DNA of 64,000 bases from Candidatus Parcubacteria bacterium (lineage in GTDB: Bacteria; Patescibacteria; ABY1; UBA1558; GWA2-36-10), in contig JABHSK010000001.1 of NCBI GenBank assembly GCA_018669975.1, positions 124,001-188,000 of the forward strand. Direction: 5' to 3'. Numbering within the stretch: the first letter of the stretch is position 1; each line of letters opens with the position of its first letter. This document shows, in pieces, positions 16,892-26,028 of this stretch. The translations under genes were made by a program, and so were the position numbers. The notes below the pieces were generated by a model, which was not told the origin of the DNA, made no database searches, and saw only the letters and a program-made list of their open reading frames with translations.

Positions 16892-17239
16892 TTAGTCATT
16901 GTTTTCACAGAGAATTGTATTAATACCTGGGTCATTTAACCTCTCCTTACCCTTAGGAAGCTTCTCATGTGCCTTATAAACACAACTAGCTTCCTTATCA
17001 TATATTCTGACATCCCAACCTTTGTCCATATAGTGCCACTGCGCCCTAGTACGGTCATTTGGGTTTAAAGCCAAAAAAAGCCTATCAGCAAGCGCTATAC
17101 AATGCTCAATAGAGCTAAAGTCGCTAGCTAGTATCTTATAGCGATAGTCATCAAAAATATCAGCATAGTGATAGGCGTCCATCAAGTCTATAATAGCGAT
17201 TGTATAAGGTAGTTTAGATTGTTTTTCTTTTGTTTTCAT
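16892..17239 (-). CDS. Hypothetical protein, 115 aa
   Basis: Soluble protein rich in Tyr and Asp (IDLMDAYHYADIFDDYRY) with a later HYMDKGWDVRIYD segment; no known motif. It is the first gene downstream of the ncRNA locus at 17308-17490, about 70 nt beyond its terminator, so it could be expressed by read-through. Confidence 0.6.
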   Translation of the reverse strand: MKTKEKQSKLPYTIAIIDLMDAYHYADIFDDYRYKILASDFSSIEHCIALADRLFLALNPNDRTRAQWHYMDKGWDVRIYDKEASCVYKAHEKLPKGKERLNDPGINTILCENND

Positions 17240-17307
17240 ATTTTTATTGGTTAATTGTTAGCTTGCAGCTATTGTTTTTGGCTTCATGCCTCGACCTTTA
17301 TAAAAAC

Positions 17308-17490
17308 AAAAAACGGCTGAGAGATTTGATCAACGTATAAAACGTCAATGAAATCTCCCAACCGTCATAGGCTAGTCGAAATATACCATCTGGCTCACCG
17401 CAGATTTCCCAGTTTGCCTCCCATCTCAAGGATGGAGATATATTCGGCGCGAATTAGCTGCACGCGCTACAGACTCTTCTATCAAAGTAC
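17308..17490 (-). ncRNA. Stand-alone structured ncRNA of about 183 nt
   Basis: The locus has a consensus promoter just upstream and ends in a strong intrinsic terminator: CGGTTGGGAGATTT pairs with AAATCTCTCAGCCG and is followed by TTTTTT. Inside, CTCCATC/GATGGGAG, CGCG/CGCG, CGAATATAT with GGTATATTTCG (one bulge), and an enclosing GCTA/TAGC can stack into a branched fold. No coding frame of useful length is present. It does not match RNase P, tmRNA, SRP or tRNA. The size is like 6S RNA, but I see no proof of that. Function unknown. Confidence 0.75.
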
Positions 17491-17496
17491 ATAGTA

Positions 17497-17524
17497 ATTA
17501 TAGCAAAAATAGGGGTTTTGTCAA
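17497..17524 (-). promoter_or_regulatory. Perfect sigma70 promoter of the ncRNA
   Basis: TTGACA, 16 nt, TATAAT on the minus strand; both hexamers match consensus. The expected start is near 17490. This is the best promoter in the element, suggesting high expression of the RNA. Confidence 0.85.
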
Positions 17525-17533
17525 GGTTTTTGC

Positions 17534-18019
17534 TTATTTTTTTTCTAGTTTTTTAAGATTAAGAGTTATGTCTTTTATAGAAGCATCTTGTAATACTTTT
17601 CTTAAAGTTAAAATATGGCCTTTCTGATGCTCGCTATACCTAGCATATTTATTTATAATATTATGAGGGATTCTATAAGCTTCTTTCACTGAATAATCTT
17701 CATTAAAAATAACTGCGTCTAAAAAATCAAATCCTTGCTTATCTAAATTTCTTATAACACCAAGCTGATTAGATTTATTATCTTTTTTTAATCTTCTAGA
17801 TTTAACTTGGTATCTTTTTTTTGATCTTCTATCAATAGCGTCATAACTAGAAAAAGAATTTGCCATTAAATCATATCCAAAAGCTTCTGCTACTAACCAC
17901 TCTGCATAATCAGCCACTGGATTGTTTGCTGTCCTTATAAGGCCTTTTTTCTTTAGCTCCAATAATGTATCACTATTAAGCCTTAATAATTCTATAGATG
18001 ATAATTTAGATAAATTCAT
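17534..18019 (-). CDS. PD-(D/E)XK nuclease-like protein (DUF6998-like)
   Basis: A 161-aa protein. ADYAEWLVAEAFGYDL, then SYDAIDRRSKKRYQVKSRRL, gives the Glu ... Asp ... QVK spacing of a restriction-endonuclease-like fold, with Lys in place in the QVK strand. I associate this arrangement with a small family of uncharacterised proteins often carried near restriction genes. A nuclease role is therefore likely but unproven. It is followed by the ncRNA and preceded by two small hypothetical genes. Confidence 0.65.
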   Translation of the reverse strand: MNLSKLSSIELLRLNSDTLLELKKKGLIRTANNPVADYAEWLVAEAFGYDLMANSFSSYDAIDRRSKKRYQVKSRRLKKDNKSNQLGVIRNLDKQGFDFLDAVIFNEDYSVKEAYRIPHNIINKYARYSEHQKGHILTLRKVLQDASIKDITLNLKKLEKK

Positions 18020-18025
18020 AAAAAA

Positions 18026-18298
18026 TTATTTCTTACTGTGATAAACTTTTCCGCCCTTTTTTTCTTGATATATTATATCCTCATCGTCTTCATACATCTT
18101 TTTTATAATTTTTTTCTTACCTTTTTTACTATCTTTTTCATAGGGAACATAATAATACTGCTCTGGAGGTTGTTCAAAATGAGGAAGGCCTTCTTGAATC
18201 CAGTTGATTTCTTCTTTAATAATATTAATATCTTGTCTATTTCTTTGTAAATACCATATTATTAATAAAGCTAGGGTTATAAGAATGTAGTCTGTCAT
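18026..18298 (-). CDS. Small membrane-anchored hypothetical protein, 90 aa
   Basis: One N-terminal transmembrane helix (about residues 3-18) is followed by a hydrophilic, Lys/Asp-rich tail with YYYVPYEKDSKKGKKK. No motif is visible. It lies 6 nt from the nuclease-like gene and 4 nt from the next small gene, so one transcript is likely. Confidence 0.6.
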   Translation of the reverse strand: MTDYILITLALLIIWYLQRNRQDINIIKEEINWIQEGLPHFEQPPEQYYYVPYEKDSKKGKKKIIKKMYEDDEDIIYQEKKGGKVYHSKK

Positions 18299-18302
18299 AA
18301 TT

Positions 18303-18533
18303 TTATATTTTAGCTCTATTTAAAATATTACCCATTATCCAATACTTATAATCACCCTCATAGTAATATCTATAAATATCCATCTTACCATGCAAAGTAA
18401 ACTCTTCTTCTTTGCCTGACTTAGATATTTTTATTTTATATTCATCAAACAGCTCCAGCTCATTCTCTTTTACTATATATTCATGAGGAGCTATTTTGGC
18501 GTAAGTTTTTGCAAATATCCAAGGCATTTCCAT
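18303..18533 (-). CDS. Hypothetical protein, 76 aa
   Basis: Small beta-rich protein with aromatic residues (YRYYYEGDYKYWIMG). No motif or membrane segment. Tight spacing with both neighbours supports it as a gene; function unknown. Confidence 0.55.
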   Translation of the reverse strand: MEMPWIFAKTYAKIAPHEYIVKENELELFDEYKIKISKSGKEEEFTLHGKMDIYRYYYEGDYKYWIMGNILNRAKI

Positions 18534-18554
18534 ATTATTAATTTTATTAAAAAA

Positions 18555-19412
18555 TTATAATTTTTTCCAATTCTTATTAACCAATTTATAATTACTCAAG
18601 TTTAAGGTAGAAAAACCTTTACTATTATCCAATATTGATGCAAATGATCTAATGGTGTGATCCTCAACTCTTTCTAATAAATTACTAAATTCCGGCTTAA
18701 CTATATCGTATCTAAATTTATCCCAATCACCAGACATTCCTTGGTGAGTCCTTCCATGCTTCACTCTATTTCCAAAAATTTCTGCTTTTCCGATATACAG
18801 TAATTTCTTTTTTGTATTAGCTAAATAATATATTACATTTACTTGTCCTGCATGTCTTGATAATTCCTTATGAGAATACCACCCTGTACTTCTAGAAATT
18901 AAATGTTTTTTATCTTTTAAAAATAACCACCCAAATACATTAGCGTCAGCCAACCTTTCAAATAAAGAATTCCATTCTGTTTTTATTTGAATGAATGGCT
19001 CAATGTAAATTTCTTTTAAAGAAGCCCCTCTAAGAGTTATTACTTCTTGTTGCCCCGCTAACATATGACTACGAAATTTTTTTAACTCACCTGCATTTTC
19101 ATGTAATTCTTTTTGTGATTTTAATATCACATAACTATTTATAAATTCACGACGCAATACCATTAGAAAGTCTTTGCCAATGTCCCACCTTAACTGGTAA
19201 ACATTTGTGTTGTTTCTTCTATTAATATGGCGAATCTTTGCCTTATAAGACTTTTTTTTATATTTAATCTTAACCTCTCTTGAATGACCGGGCGTAATCG
19301 GTACTCCGTGTAGAAAATCTTTTTCGTACTCCTTGGGAATAATAGTACCCCATTCAAAAGTAGACCTGTCTATTTTTTTATAATAAGGATGTTTGGTGTA
19401 TTTTTTTTTCAT
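18555..19412 (-). CDS. GIY-YIG domain nuclease-like protein
   Basis: A 285-aa protein. The C-terminal part (about residues 190-270) carries a GIY-YIG fold: VIYYLANTKKKLLYIGKAE supplies the two short strands, GNRVKHG the conserved Arg/His region, and a later Glu in LLERVEDHTIRS could be the metal ligand. The N-terminal 180 residues are not recognised and may bind DNA; the first third is basic and beta-rich. GIY-YIG enzymes nick or cut DNA and occur in restriction enzymes, repair and homing. Its place beside other nuclease genes suggests a defence or element-competition role. Confidence 0.72.
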   Translation of the reverse strand: MKKKYTKHPYYKKIDRSTFEWGTIIPKEYEKDFLHGVPITPGHSREVKIKYKKKSYKAKIRHINRRNNTNVYQLRWDIGKDFLMVLRREFINSYVILKSQKELHENAGELKKFRSHMLAGQQEVITLRGASLKEIYIEPFIQIKTEWNSLFERLADANVFGWLFLKDKKHLISRSTGWYSHKELSRHAGQVNVIYYLANTKKKLLYIGKAEIFGNRVKHGRTHQGMSGDWDKFRYDIVKPEFSNLLERVEDHTIRSFASILDNSKGFSTLNLSNYKLVNKNWKKL

Positions 19413-19472
19413 ATAATTATTTTTTACAGTAGCAATCTTTATTACCTGCTTCTCTAAAGATGTTTTTAATAA

Positions 19473-22130
19473 TTAATATTTGATATTAAAAAACTTTTTT
19501 ACATTCACTGGAAGCTGACACTCACCATATTCTTTATCAATCTTAATATTTGTATCGATTATTTTTTCTGCATTTATTTTTTCTTCTTCGAGTCGATCCA
19601 CTGACTGCTCGCTTATTATTAAATCCAATATACTTCCACCGCTATTATCTTCAATTTTATTATCAAATAACTCCTGATTTAATTTTGCGCTTGCCTCCTC
19701 TATCTTGAGCAGTTCGTTCTTCATTTTTAATTGAATACTTCTCTTGTGTTTTAAGGCCATAAAATGCAACGACTCTCTTAACTTCTCTTTACTGACTGGC
19801 TCTTGTAATAATTCTTCCCAGGACAAATCAGGAAGTTTAAAATCATTGTTAATGAAAAACAATTGGTCATATATTTTTTTTATTATTTCCGTACTAATTA
19901 CATTTACTAATAATTTTTCTGGAACTTTTTTGATAAAATCTTTTATACCATAAAATATATCAGCCAGCTCTTTATACTTTTCTTCAATGATCTCAAAGCT
20001 ATCATCATCATTCTCTATTATGTGTAGAGAATATAACACAAAGCAAAGCGGTAAAGCAATTATGTTTACTAGCGAAATTAACTTATATTCATCCTCCTTA
20101 AGTTCATTAAACAAAAAATCACCTTCTTTAATGTCAGACCACATCCTATATAGCAAGTTAATAGAGCTGTCAATATAATCCTTTTTTGACATTAATACAT
20201 TAGTTTGCTCATCCCCAAACTCTATCTTAATACCATTCTGAAACCAAGTTAAAGATGCAATCAACTGATTTATTGCCATTGCAGCGGATAAATCTAACTT
20301 AAAATCTTTTTTATTTATTTGAGTTACAGTGCGATCTACAGTTCTATTCACCAAAGAATTTAATTTTTGTTTCACGTCTTCTATTCCTGGTGATTCATCT
20401 TTGTCTTTTTTATTTTCTTCTTTGTCCAAGCTAACGTCCTCTTTAACAACATATTTCTTGTAGTGGTCTTGCACCTGTCTAGCTACACCACCAAACAACT
20501 GTCCAAAAATATCATATTTATCATTAGCAACTGCTCTTGTTAATATAGTAGATGCATCTTGATATTCTGATTTTTCTTCCACAAAATATCTTTGCTCCGG
20601 CAATTCTACTTGTTCCTCTAGTTCCTCTTGCTCACCTAGTTTACTGCCTTTGAATATGTTATTTTCATACCCCTGCTTAACCTCAAAGGGAGTAGTAAGT
20701 TCTATTATAGACTTTGCTATTTCAATATTATCAATATAACTACCAATAGAATTAAGATGTCCTGTAATTTTATTTTCTGCACCTGGTTTATAAATAGTAT
20801 AATTATGTAACCAAACCTTGTTACTTGTATCACCTCTCATTTTTAAACAAATAATATTTGTGTTTTTGCTGAGATGTTCTTTTATAGTTAAATCTAATAA
20901 ACATTCAATTCTACCTTCTCCACTGTTAATATTTTCTTTTATAACTTCAACATCATTTATAATTACACCAACCTTACCCTTAGCTTCTGAATAGTAGTCG
21001 ATATAAAGAATAGACTCCTTAATAAAGGCTCCCTTAACTTGTATTTTGTTTTTAGATATTGATGGTATATAATCTTTCGATATATCCGAAACTCTAATGT
21101 CAGTTATTTTCTCAATCTTCTCTTTAGTTATATGATTATTCCAAATATTGGAGATACCTGAGCCTATAGTTTTCTCTGCGTTTATAAACATACCGCATTC
21201 AACATTCCCGTTATTAGCATATTTAATTAATGCGGGTGATGAAATATTAGCGCTTCCGGAAAATAAATATTCATGAGAAGCATTACAAAAATAAAGCATT
21301 TTAGCATGCAATCTTCGTGAAGTATCGTCAGCTTTAAATTTGTGAAGTGAAACAAAAGGTAAGCTAGTTTTATTCTCTATAAAATATTTAATAGGAAAAT
21401 TAGTAGTGTGGTCTTGAATAATTATTTTTATCTTAGTATTGCTATATATTTTTTTTAGTTTATCAATAACCGCTAGCTTACTATCAAAGTATGGTGCCAT
21501 TAATACGATCTCATCAATGTCTTGGGGTAGTTGTTTTGTAATTTGATCGAGCAACGGTGTATCTAGATTATGTAAAAATAAATTATTACTTGACTCAGCA
21601 TCTTTTGGTATCCAACCAGTATCATTTAAAATATTATTAATCCTTTTCTCTGTTGCGGGGTTCAGATAATTACGCTTTGTTAAGTCTATAATAAAGTCTT
21701 TTACATTTTTAAATACGGGTAAATGTTCTTTATTATCTTCGGAATATTCATACTTATTAAACATTTCAAAACTACTACCATACCCCGGAACAGTTAAATT
21801 GCCACTACCAATTAATACTTTACCTTTTGTTTTACTTGTTAACAAAATTATCTTTGGATGAAATACTCCTTTAACTCTAATTGGATCAAGCGAATAGTAC
21901 TTACTACCACAAAACTGAATATCTCCTACCTCTTCATTTATAACGTCTTCGTACTGAGAACCATCCATTATAATCGCATTACAATAACAACCAGAGTTCA
22001 CTAAATTTTTTAAAATAATTTTTTCGTAAAACGCAAGGCTACTATTGTAAGTTAAAATTAAGCAGTGTTCGTAATCATTACTGCTAATAATTTCATCTAT
22101 AATGCTAATTGTTTTATTTTGTATGCTCAT
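19473..22130 (-). CDS. Large PLD-superfamily nuclease-like protein
   Basis: An 885-aa protein with two phospholipase-D half-sites in the first 320 residues: FHPKIILLTSKTKGKVLIGS followed by GNLT at about residues 91-115, and LHAKMLYFCNASHEYLFSGS followed by ANIS at about 270-300. Both HxK and Ser/Asn elements are present, so one complete active site can form. The remaining 550 residues contain a charged helical region (about 510-600) and have no helicase or other ATPase motif. It overlaps the next gene by 17 nt. PLD nucleases are common in antiphage systems, where they cut nucleic acid. Target and specificity are unknown. Confidence 0.78.
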   Translation of the reverse strand: MSIQNKTISIIDEIISSNDYEHCLILTYNSSLAFYEKIILKNLVNSGCYCNAIIMDGSQYEDVINEEVGDIQFCGSKYYSLDPIRVKGVFHPKIILLTSKTKGKVLIGSGNLTVPGYGSSFEMFNKYEYSEDNKEHLPVFKNVKDFIIDLTKRNYLNPATEKRINNILNDTGWIPKDAESSNNLFLHNLDTPLLDQITKQLPQDIDEIVLMAPYFDSKLAVIDKLKKIYSNTKIKIIIQDHTTNFPIKYFIENKTSLPFVSLHKFKADDTSRRLHAKMLYFCNASHEYLFSGSANISSPALIKYANNGNVECGMFINAEKTIGSGISNIWNNHITKEKIEKITDIRVSDISKDYIPSISKNKIQVKGAFIKESILYIDYYSEAKGKVGVIINDVEVIKENINSGEGRIECLLDLTIKEHLSKNTNIICLKMRGDTSNKVWLHNYTIYKPGAENKITGHLNSIGSYIDNIEIAKSIIELTTPFEVKQGYENNIFKGSKLGEQEELEEQVELPEQRYFVEEKSEYQDASTILTRAVANDKYDIFGQLFGGVARQVQDHYKKYVVKEDVSLDKEENKKDKDESPGIEDVKQKLNSLVNRTVDRTVTQINKKDFKLDLSAAMAINQLIASLTWFQNGIKIEFGDEQTNVLMSKKDYIDSSINLLYRMWSDIKEGDFLFNELKEDEYKLISLVNIIALPLCFVLYSLHIIENDDDSFEIIEEKYKELADIFYGIKDFIKKVPEKLLVNVISTEIIKKIYDQLFFINNDFKLPDLSWEELLQEPVSKEKLRESLHFMALKHKRSIQLKMKNELLKIEEASAKLNQELFDNKIEDNSGGSILDLIISEQSVDRLEEEKINAEKIIDTNIKIDKEYGECQLPVNVKKFFNIKY

Positions 22131-23778
22131 TTAATATTTTCTTACCTTTGATGGTTATAGACACCTTCTTCTCGTTTCTTCTTTCGACAAGGTTTAAATC
22201 TTCTAAAAAATTAATAACATTTTCAAATTTTGGTGCATTTATGTTCGGTCTTGCTTCCTTAATTCCCTTTATTCTACCGGCGCTATATTCAAAATGAAAA
22301 GTATTGTTCTTGTACCAAGATAGCTTGGCTAGAGCTACTCGACAGTGTTGTTTGATTACAAGTTCCTTCGCTATCCATTCAACCATATCTTTAATTTTTA
22401 AATCCTTATCAGTTAATTTTTCAAAACCTAAAAAGAAATCATCAATTGACAAGCTGACTGTCTCTCCGATACGCCCAAAATCCCAATATGGCGAATTGTT
22501 AACTCTGTAATAATTAAATCTTAAATATAAAACTGACAACAAATATACTAAATGTGCTAAACAGTCTTTATTATTATTACTTTTTATATTCTTTTGAACA
22601 TTTTTATAAACATCCCACTCATTAATCTTTGATTCCAGGTTACAACTTTTATCAAAGTCGCTTCCAGTTTTTCCTGCAGATATAATTTTCACTAAATCTT
22701 TTAGCTTAGTATCTATACTTAATTCTTGCTCGTAGTTATCATTTACCGACTGAAAGCCATCTTCAGTTAAATTATTTAATTCTCTAATGAACGCCGACAA
22801 ATCAATATTTCGATTATAAACTACCTCTGTCATAACTGAAAAATAACTTTCTATTGCGTATATCAGCAATTGTCTAGCTTGGAATATTCTCCAGTACTCT
22901 AAACAATTAACTAATTTCTTGTTAGATTTATATCCTAAATTTTGAACATTTGAATAAAGCACAATCTTTTGAAAATCTTCATAGTCAAAGCTTTGGTCCC
23001 CTTTCTGTTCTACCATATCCAACATCAACAATAATGACTCTCTTCTTGCCCTAGCCCCATTAGGAGGGTTATCCGAATAATAAACACTAAAATCATTAAG
23101 CTCTTTGCTAATTTTCTCAGGTCTAAAAATTATATCCTGTAATAATTGCTGTTCTTTAATAGAAATATGTAAGTTAGTCACACTACATTTCTCCGCATAC
23201 TCTTTTAATACATCTGCTGGGATATTATTATCTTTTTTATCGCAATATTTTTTGAAATATTTTGTGTCTTTGATGTTGTCTTCATAGGCCTCAGCTAAGC
23301 TCTTGCCATAAGTTTTTGTTAATCCAATAAAATCAGCCCCCTCAATATCAGCAGTAATGCCAACCTGTTTCATTTTTTGCGAATATATCCAGTAGTTATC
23401 TTTATACTTACTTACAAATGCGTCATCCCATTCGTATGTTTCTTTCTCTCCGTTGTTTTTAATGTCTGTTCGGAATATTTCAATACCATTTAAACCAACC
23501 TTCGATGAATCCTGATGTAAAAAACCATTAGCATACAAAAAAGCTAATGATTTTATTTTTAAATACTTTTTATAATTTTTATTATTTTTAGGATGGTCAG
23601 ACTTAATAAACCTATATAAGACCCAGGAGAAAAAAGAATAATATCTTAACCTGTCAGTGATATTTGATATCCCAGGCAACAATCTTTCTAGCATAATAAC
23701 ACCAACATTCATGTAACCTAAAAAATCTCTACCACCCTGAGCTGTGTTATATTTTTCTGTCCACTGAGGTAATATCAT
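22114..23778 (-). CDS. Unknown 554-aa protein of the PLD/DUF2779 cluster
   Basis: Not recognised by name. The N-terminus has a striking conserved-looking segment, QGGRDFLGYMNVGVIMLERL followed by LPGISNITDRLRYYSFFSWV, after which the protein is helical throughout with many charged residues. The last 60 residues look like a small winged helix (FENVINFLEDLNLVERRNEK). No nuclease or ATPase motif is visible. It is translationally coupled to the PLD protein (17-nt overlap) and 13 nt from the DUF2779-like gene, so the three probably work together, perhaps with this one as sensor or DNA-recognition subunit. Confidence 0.65.
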   Translation of the reverse strand: MILPQWTEKYNTAQGGRDFLGYMNVGVIMLERLLPGISNITDRLRYYSFFSWVLYRFIKSDHPKNNKNYKKYLKIKSLAFLYANGFLHQDSSKVGLNGIEIFRTDIKNNGEKETYEWDDAFVSKYKDNYWIYSQKMKQVGITADIEGADFIGLTKTYGKSLAEAYEDNIKDTKYFKKYCDKKDNNIPADVLKEYAEKCSVTNLHISIKEQQLLQDIIFRPEKISKELNDFSVYYSDNPPNGARARRESLLLMLDMVEQKGDQSFDYEDFQKIVLYSNVQNLGYKSNKKLVNCLEYWRIFQARQLLIYAIESYFSVMTEVVYNRNIDLSAFIRELNNLTEDGFQSVNDNYEQELSIDTKLKDLVKIISAGKTGSDFDKSCNLESKINEWDVYKNVQKNIKSNNNKDCLAHLVYLLSVLYLRFNYYRVNNSPYWDFGRIGETVSLSIDDFFLGFEKLTDKDLKIKDMVEWIAKELVIKQHCRVALAKLSWYKNNTFHFEYSAGRIKGIKEARPNINAPKFENVINFLEDLNLVERRNEKKVSITIKGKKILNEHTK

Positions 23779-23791
23779 TTAATTTTTTACA

Positions 23792-25288
23792 CTATTTAAC
23801 TTTATTTAATACCTTATATATCTCCACCATTGCTAAAGTATCCAACTTACAATATTTTAACAAATCAGATAAAATTTTATCCTTGTCCTCTTGATTTTTA
23901 CCACCTATAATTGTTTCCATCCAAATACGTTGAGCAGCGGCTCCCCCGCCAATATCTAATTCTTTATAGCTAAGACTTGGAATAAGCACTGGCAATACTT
24001 TTTTTATAGAGGCACTACCAAAAAAATCTTTATCCGCATACCAGCCCTCTGCAAAAGGTATCATTAAATCTACAATTCTATCATTTACATCAAGTAAAAA
24101 ATCACTATGCTCTGGTAAAATATCTGCCATTGTAATATTACACCTTTTTTCAAAGCCCTCGCACCAGACAATAACTGATCCTTTCTCTCCAATATCTTTT
24201 TTTAATTGCTTCAAAAGACCCTCTACTGGTAGAGTATTATCTACGTGTAAATACTCCTTATGTTTCAGCTCACCATCAGGAGATTCTAATACATGTAGAG
24301 AATATTGAAATGGTATCTGTTGATATGGCTTTATACCGTTATAAGCTGGTATAACACCAGATAAAGTCTCATAATCTAAAAAATAAAGTGGGTATTGAAA
24401 AGTCTTTAAAAAATCTTTAATTTCTTCTTTACTAATTATCCTTTCTCCGCTCTTAGTTGCCTGAACTTGATAATGTTGTTTTACGGTGAGATTAGTATCA
24501 TCGGGAACATCATGTATAGATATAACTCCATCGTCTTCAAAATTACCTATCTTTCTAACTCCAGGGCTACATAAATTATATATACTATATTTATCTAAGT
24601 CTGGATTAAGAATTTTATAAATATCCAACCAATTACTAAACGCTCCCGACTTAGCGTGCCGAGGTGATGGGTCTGGCATCTCTGTTGCTACTAATACTGC
24701 CTTGGCCTTATCTATATTAACAAGTGTTTCATCTATCATACTTCTGACTGCTGTTGTAACTTCTGTAGTAGTGGTAATTTCATTATAATCAATATCTCCA
24801 TCTCTAACATATTCATTGTTTACATGAATAACAAAAACATCTTTAATGTTTAAGCCAGATTTTTCTAAAACAATAGTTTGAAATGCTAAATCATACTCGT
24901 GTTCTTTTTTAGCTTTGGTGCTTGATTTAATTTCATAGAGATTATATGTACCATCTTCATTCCGTTCCAAAGCATCAAATATACACGTTATACCATCAAC
25001 TTCTAAACGCCCTTGGAATAATATCTTTGTATTATCTACAAGAGCTTTCTTGGTAACAGCTGGTAAAGCCATATATTTTTTAAAATCAAATTCTCCTTTA
25101 GTTTTATATCCTAGAGTTATTCCATCTGGAAAAAGTTTTTCTGCGTATGATTCAAATAAATTACCAGCATCAAAAACTGCTTGAGTATCAGCATCAACCT
25201 CTGGTAATATTTTTTTATTATGTTTTTCTAGCCATAGCCAAACAGGATGCCTGAGGTATAACATGTAATTTGATTTTGACAGGATCAT
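23792..25288 (-). CDS. DUF2779-like protein with PD-(D/E)XK and DEDD-type exonuclease-like regions
   Basis: A 498-aa protein. Residues about 1-190 resemble a Cas4/RecB-like nuclease: a Tyr/Arg-rich start, EVDGITCIFDALERN (Asp) and YNLYEIKSSTKAKK (ExK), then Gln in YDLAFQTIV. Residues about 290-495 resemble an RNase-H-fold exonuclease with PLYFLDYETLSG (DxE), VIVWCEGFEK, and a late CKLDTLAMVEIY (Asp). This two-domain pattern matches DUF2779 proteins. It may process DNA or RNA ends for the linked PLD/554-aa proteins. No four-cysteine iron-sulfur set is obvious. Confidence 0.78.
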   Translation of the reverse strand: MILSKSNYMLYLRHPVWLWLEKHNKKILPEVDADTQAVFDAGNLFESYAEKLFPDGITLGYKTKGEFDFKKYMALPAVTKKALVDNTKILFQGRLEVDGITCIFDALERNEDGTYNLYEIKSSTKAKKEHEYDLAFQTIVLEKSGLNIKDVFVIHVNNEYVRDGDIDYNEITTTTEVTTAVRSMIDETLVNIDKAKAVLVATEMPDPSPRHAKSGAFSNWLDIYKILNPDLDKYSIYNLCSPGVRKIGNFEDDGVISIHDVPDDTNLTVKQHYQVQATKSGERIISKEEIKDFLKTFQYPLYFLDYETLSGVIPAYNGIKPYQQIPFQYSLHVLESPDGELKHKEYLHVDNTLPVEGLLKQLKKDIGEKGSVIVWCEGFEKRCNITMADILPEHSDFLLDVNDRIVDLMIPFAEGWYADKDFFGSASIKKVLPVLIPSLSYKELDIGGGAAAQRIWMETIIGGKNQEDKDKILSDLLKYCKLDTLAMVEIYKVLNKVK

Positions 25289-25483
25289 ATTTTTTCTATT
25301 ATACCAGTTTTTGTCTTGGTATTTTGTAATATTCGGACATAAAATTATTCACGTTAGAGCTTTAAGTATAAATGTTAAATACTTTTAATAAAATTTCATT
25401 TAACATATTATAATTTAATAATAAATACTCTAAAAAATTAAAAAACAAAAAAATTACCTAACTACATTAATAAACCTACTTAA
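25289..25483. other. AT-rich spacer between cassettes
   Basis: No gene, hairpin or promoter that I can support. It separates the restriction-modification and RHH genes from the DUF2779/PLD cluster and may hold the promoter of the latter. Confidence 0.4.
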
Positions 25484-26014
25484 TTATTTTTTTCTTTTTT
25501 TATATACCATATCATTTTCAATGTCTTTATTCATTATATCCCTCAACCAATCTGCTATGCTCATATCTGACTTTTTAGCTTTCCACTGCAGATAATCTTT
25601 TAACTTTTGTGACACACGAAAGGTATATTTTATAGATTTTTTATTTTTTTTCAATATTTCTATAAATTCAAATAACTTCAAAGATAAATTGCTTACATTA
25701 TAAAATCTTGTAAACAAAAATTTATGATGCTTGCTATCTTTTTGCAAGTCATTTAAATATTTATTGTTATCTTCATTTTCTGGAAGTAAAAGTAAGACCT
25801 TTTTTCTTTGAGACAAAGCTTTGTTCAAAAAATATATACTTTTAACATTTAATGAATTTAAACAGATAATATAAGCATCTACTTCTTTAAATATTTCATT
25901 TTTTAAAAATTCCTGATTAGCATCCTTATAGAAACTAATATTATTACTCTCTAGTAAATTCTCTACATGATTTGCTTTTTTAAAGTCCTGACTTAAATAT
26001 AGATAAGATATCAT
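25484..26014 (-). CDS. Two-domain protein: TIR/SLOG-like N-terminus, ribbon-helix-helix C-terminus
   Basis: Residues about 1-115 alternate beta strands and helices like a small Rossmann/flavodoxin-type domain (ISYLYLSQDF, LLESNNISFYKD, VDAYIICLNS, KKVLLLLPEN). This is compatible with a TIR or nucleoside-deoxyribosyltransferase-like fold, but no catalytic Glu is convincing. Residues about 128-165 (YTFRVSQKLKDYLQWKAKKS, then DMSIADWLRDIM) look like a ribbon-helix-helix DNA-binding domain. A DNA-bound sensor or a controller of the restriction-modification operon 14 nt upstream would fit. Both assignments rest on pattern only. Confidence 0.5.
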   Translation of the reverse strand: MISYLYLSQDFKKANHVENLLESNNISFYKDANQEFLKNEIFKEVDAYIICLNSLNVKSIYFLNKALSQRKKVLLLLPENEDNNKYLNDLQKDSKHHKFLFTRFYNVSNLSLKLFEFIEILKKNKKSIKYTFRVSQKLKDYLQWKAKKSDMSIADWLRDIMNKDIENDMVYKKRKK

Positions 26015-26028
26015 ATTATTTCTATTAC

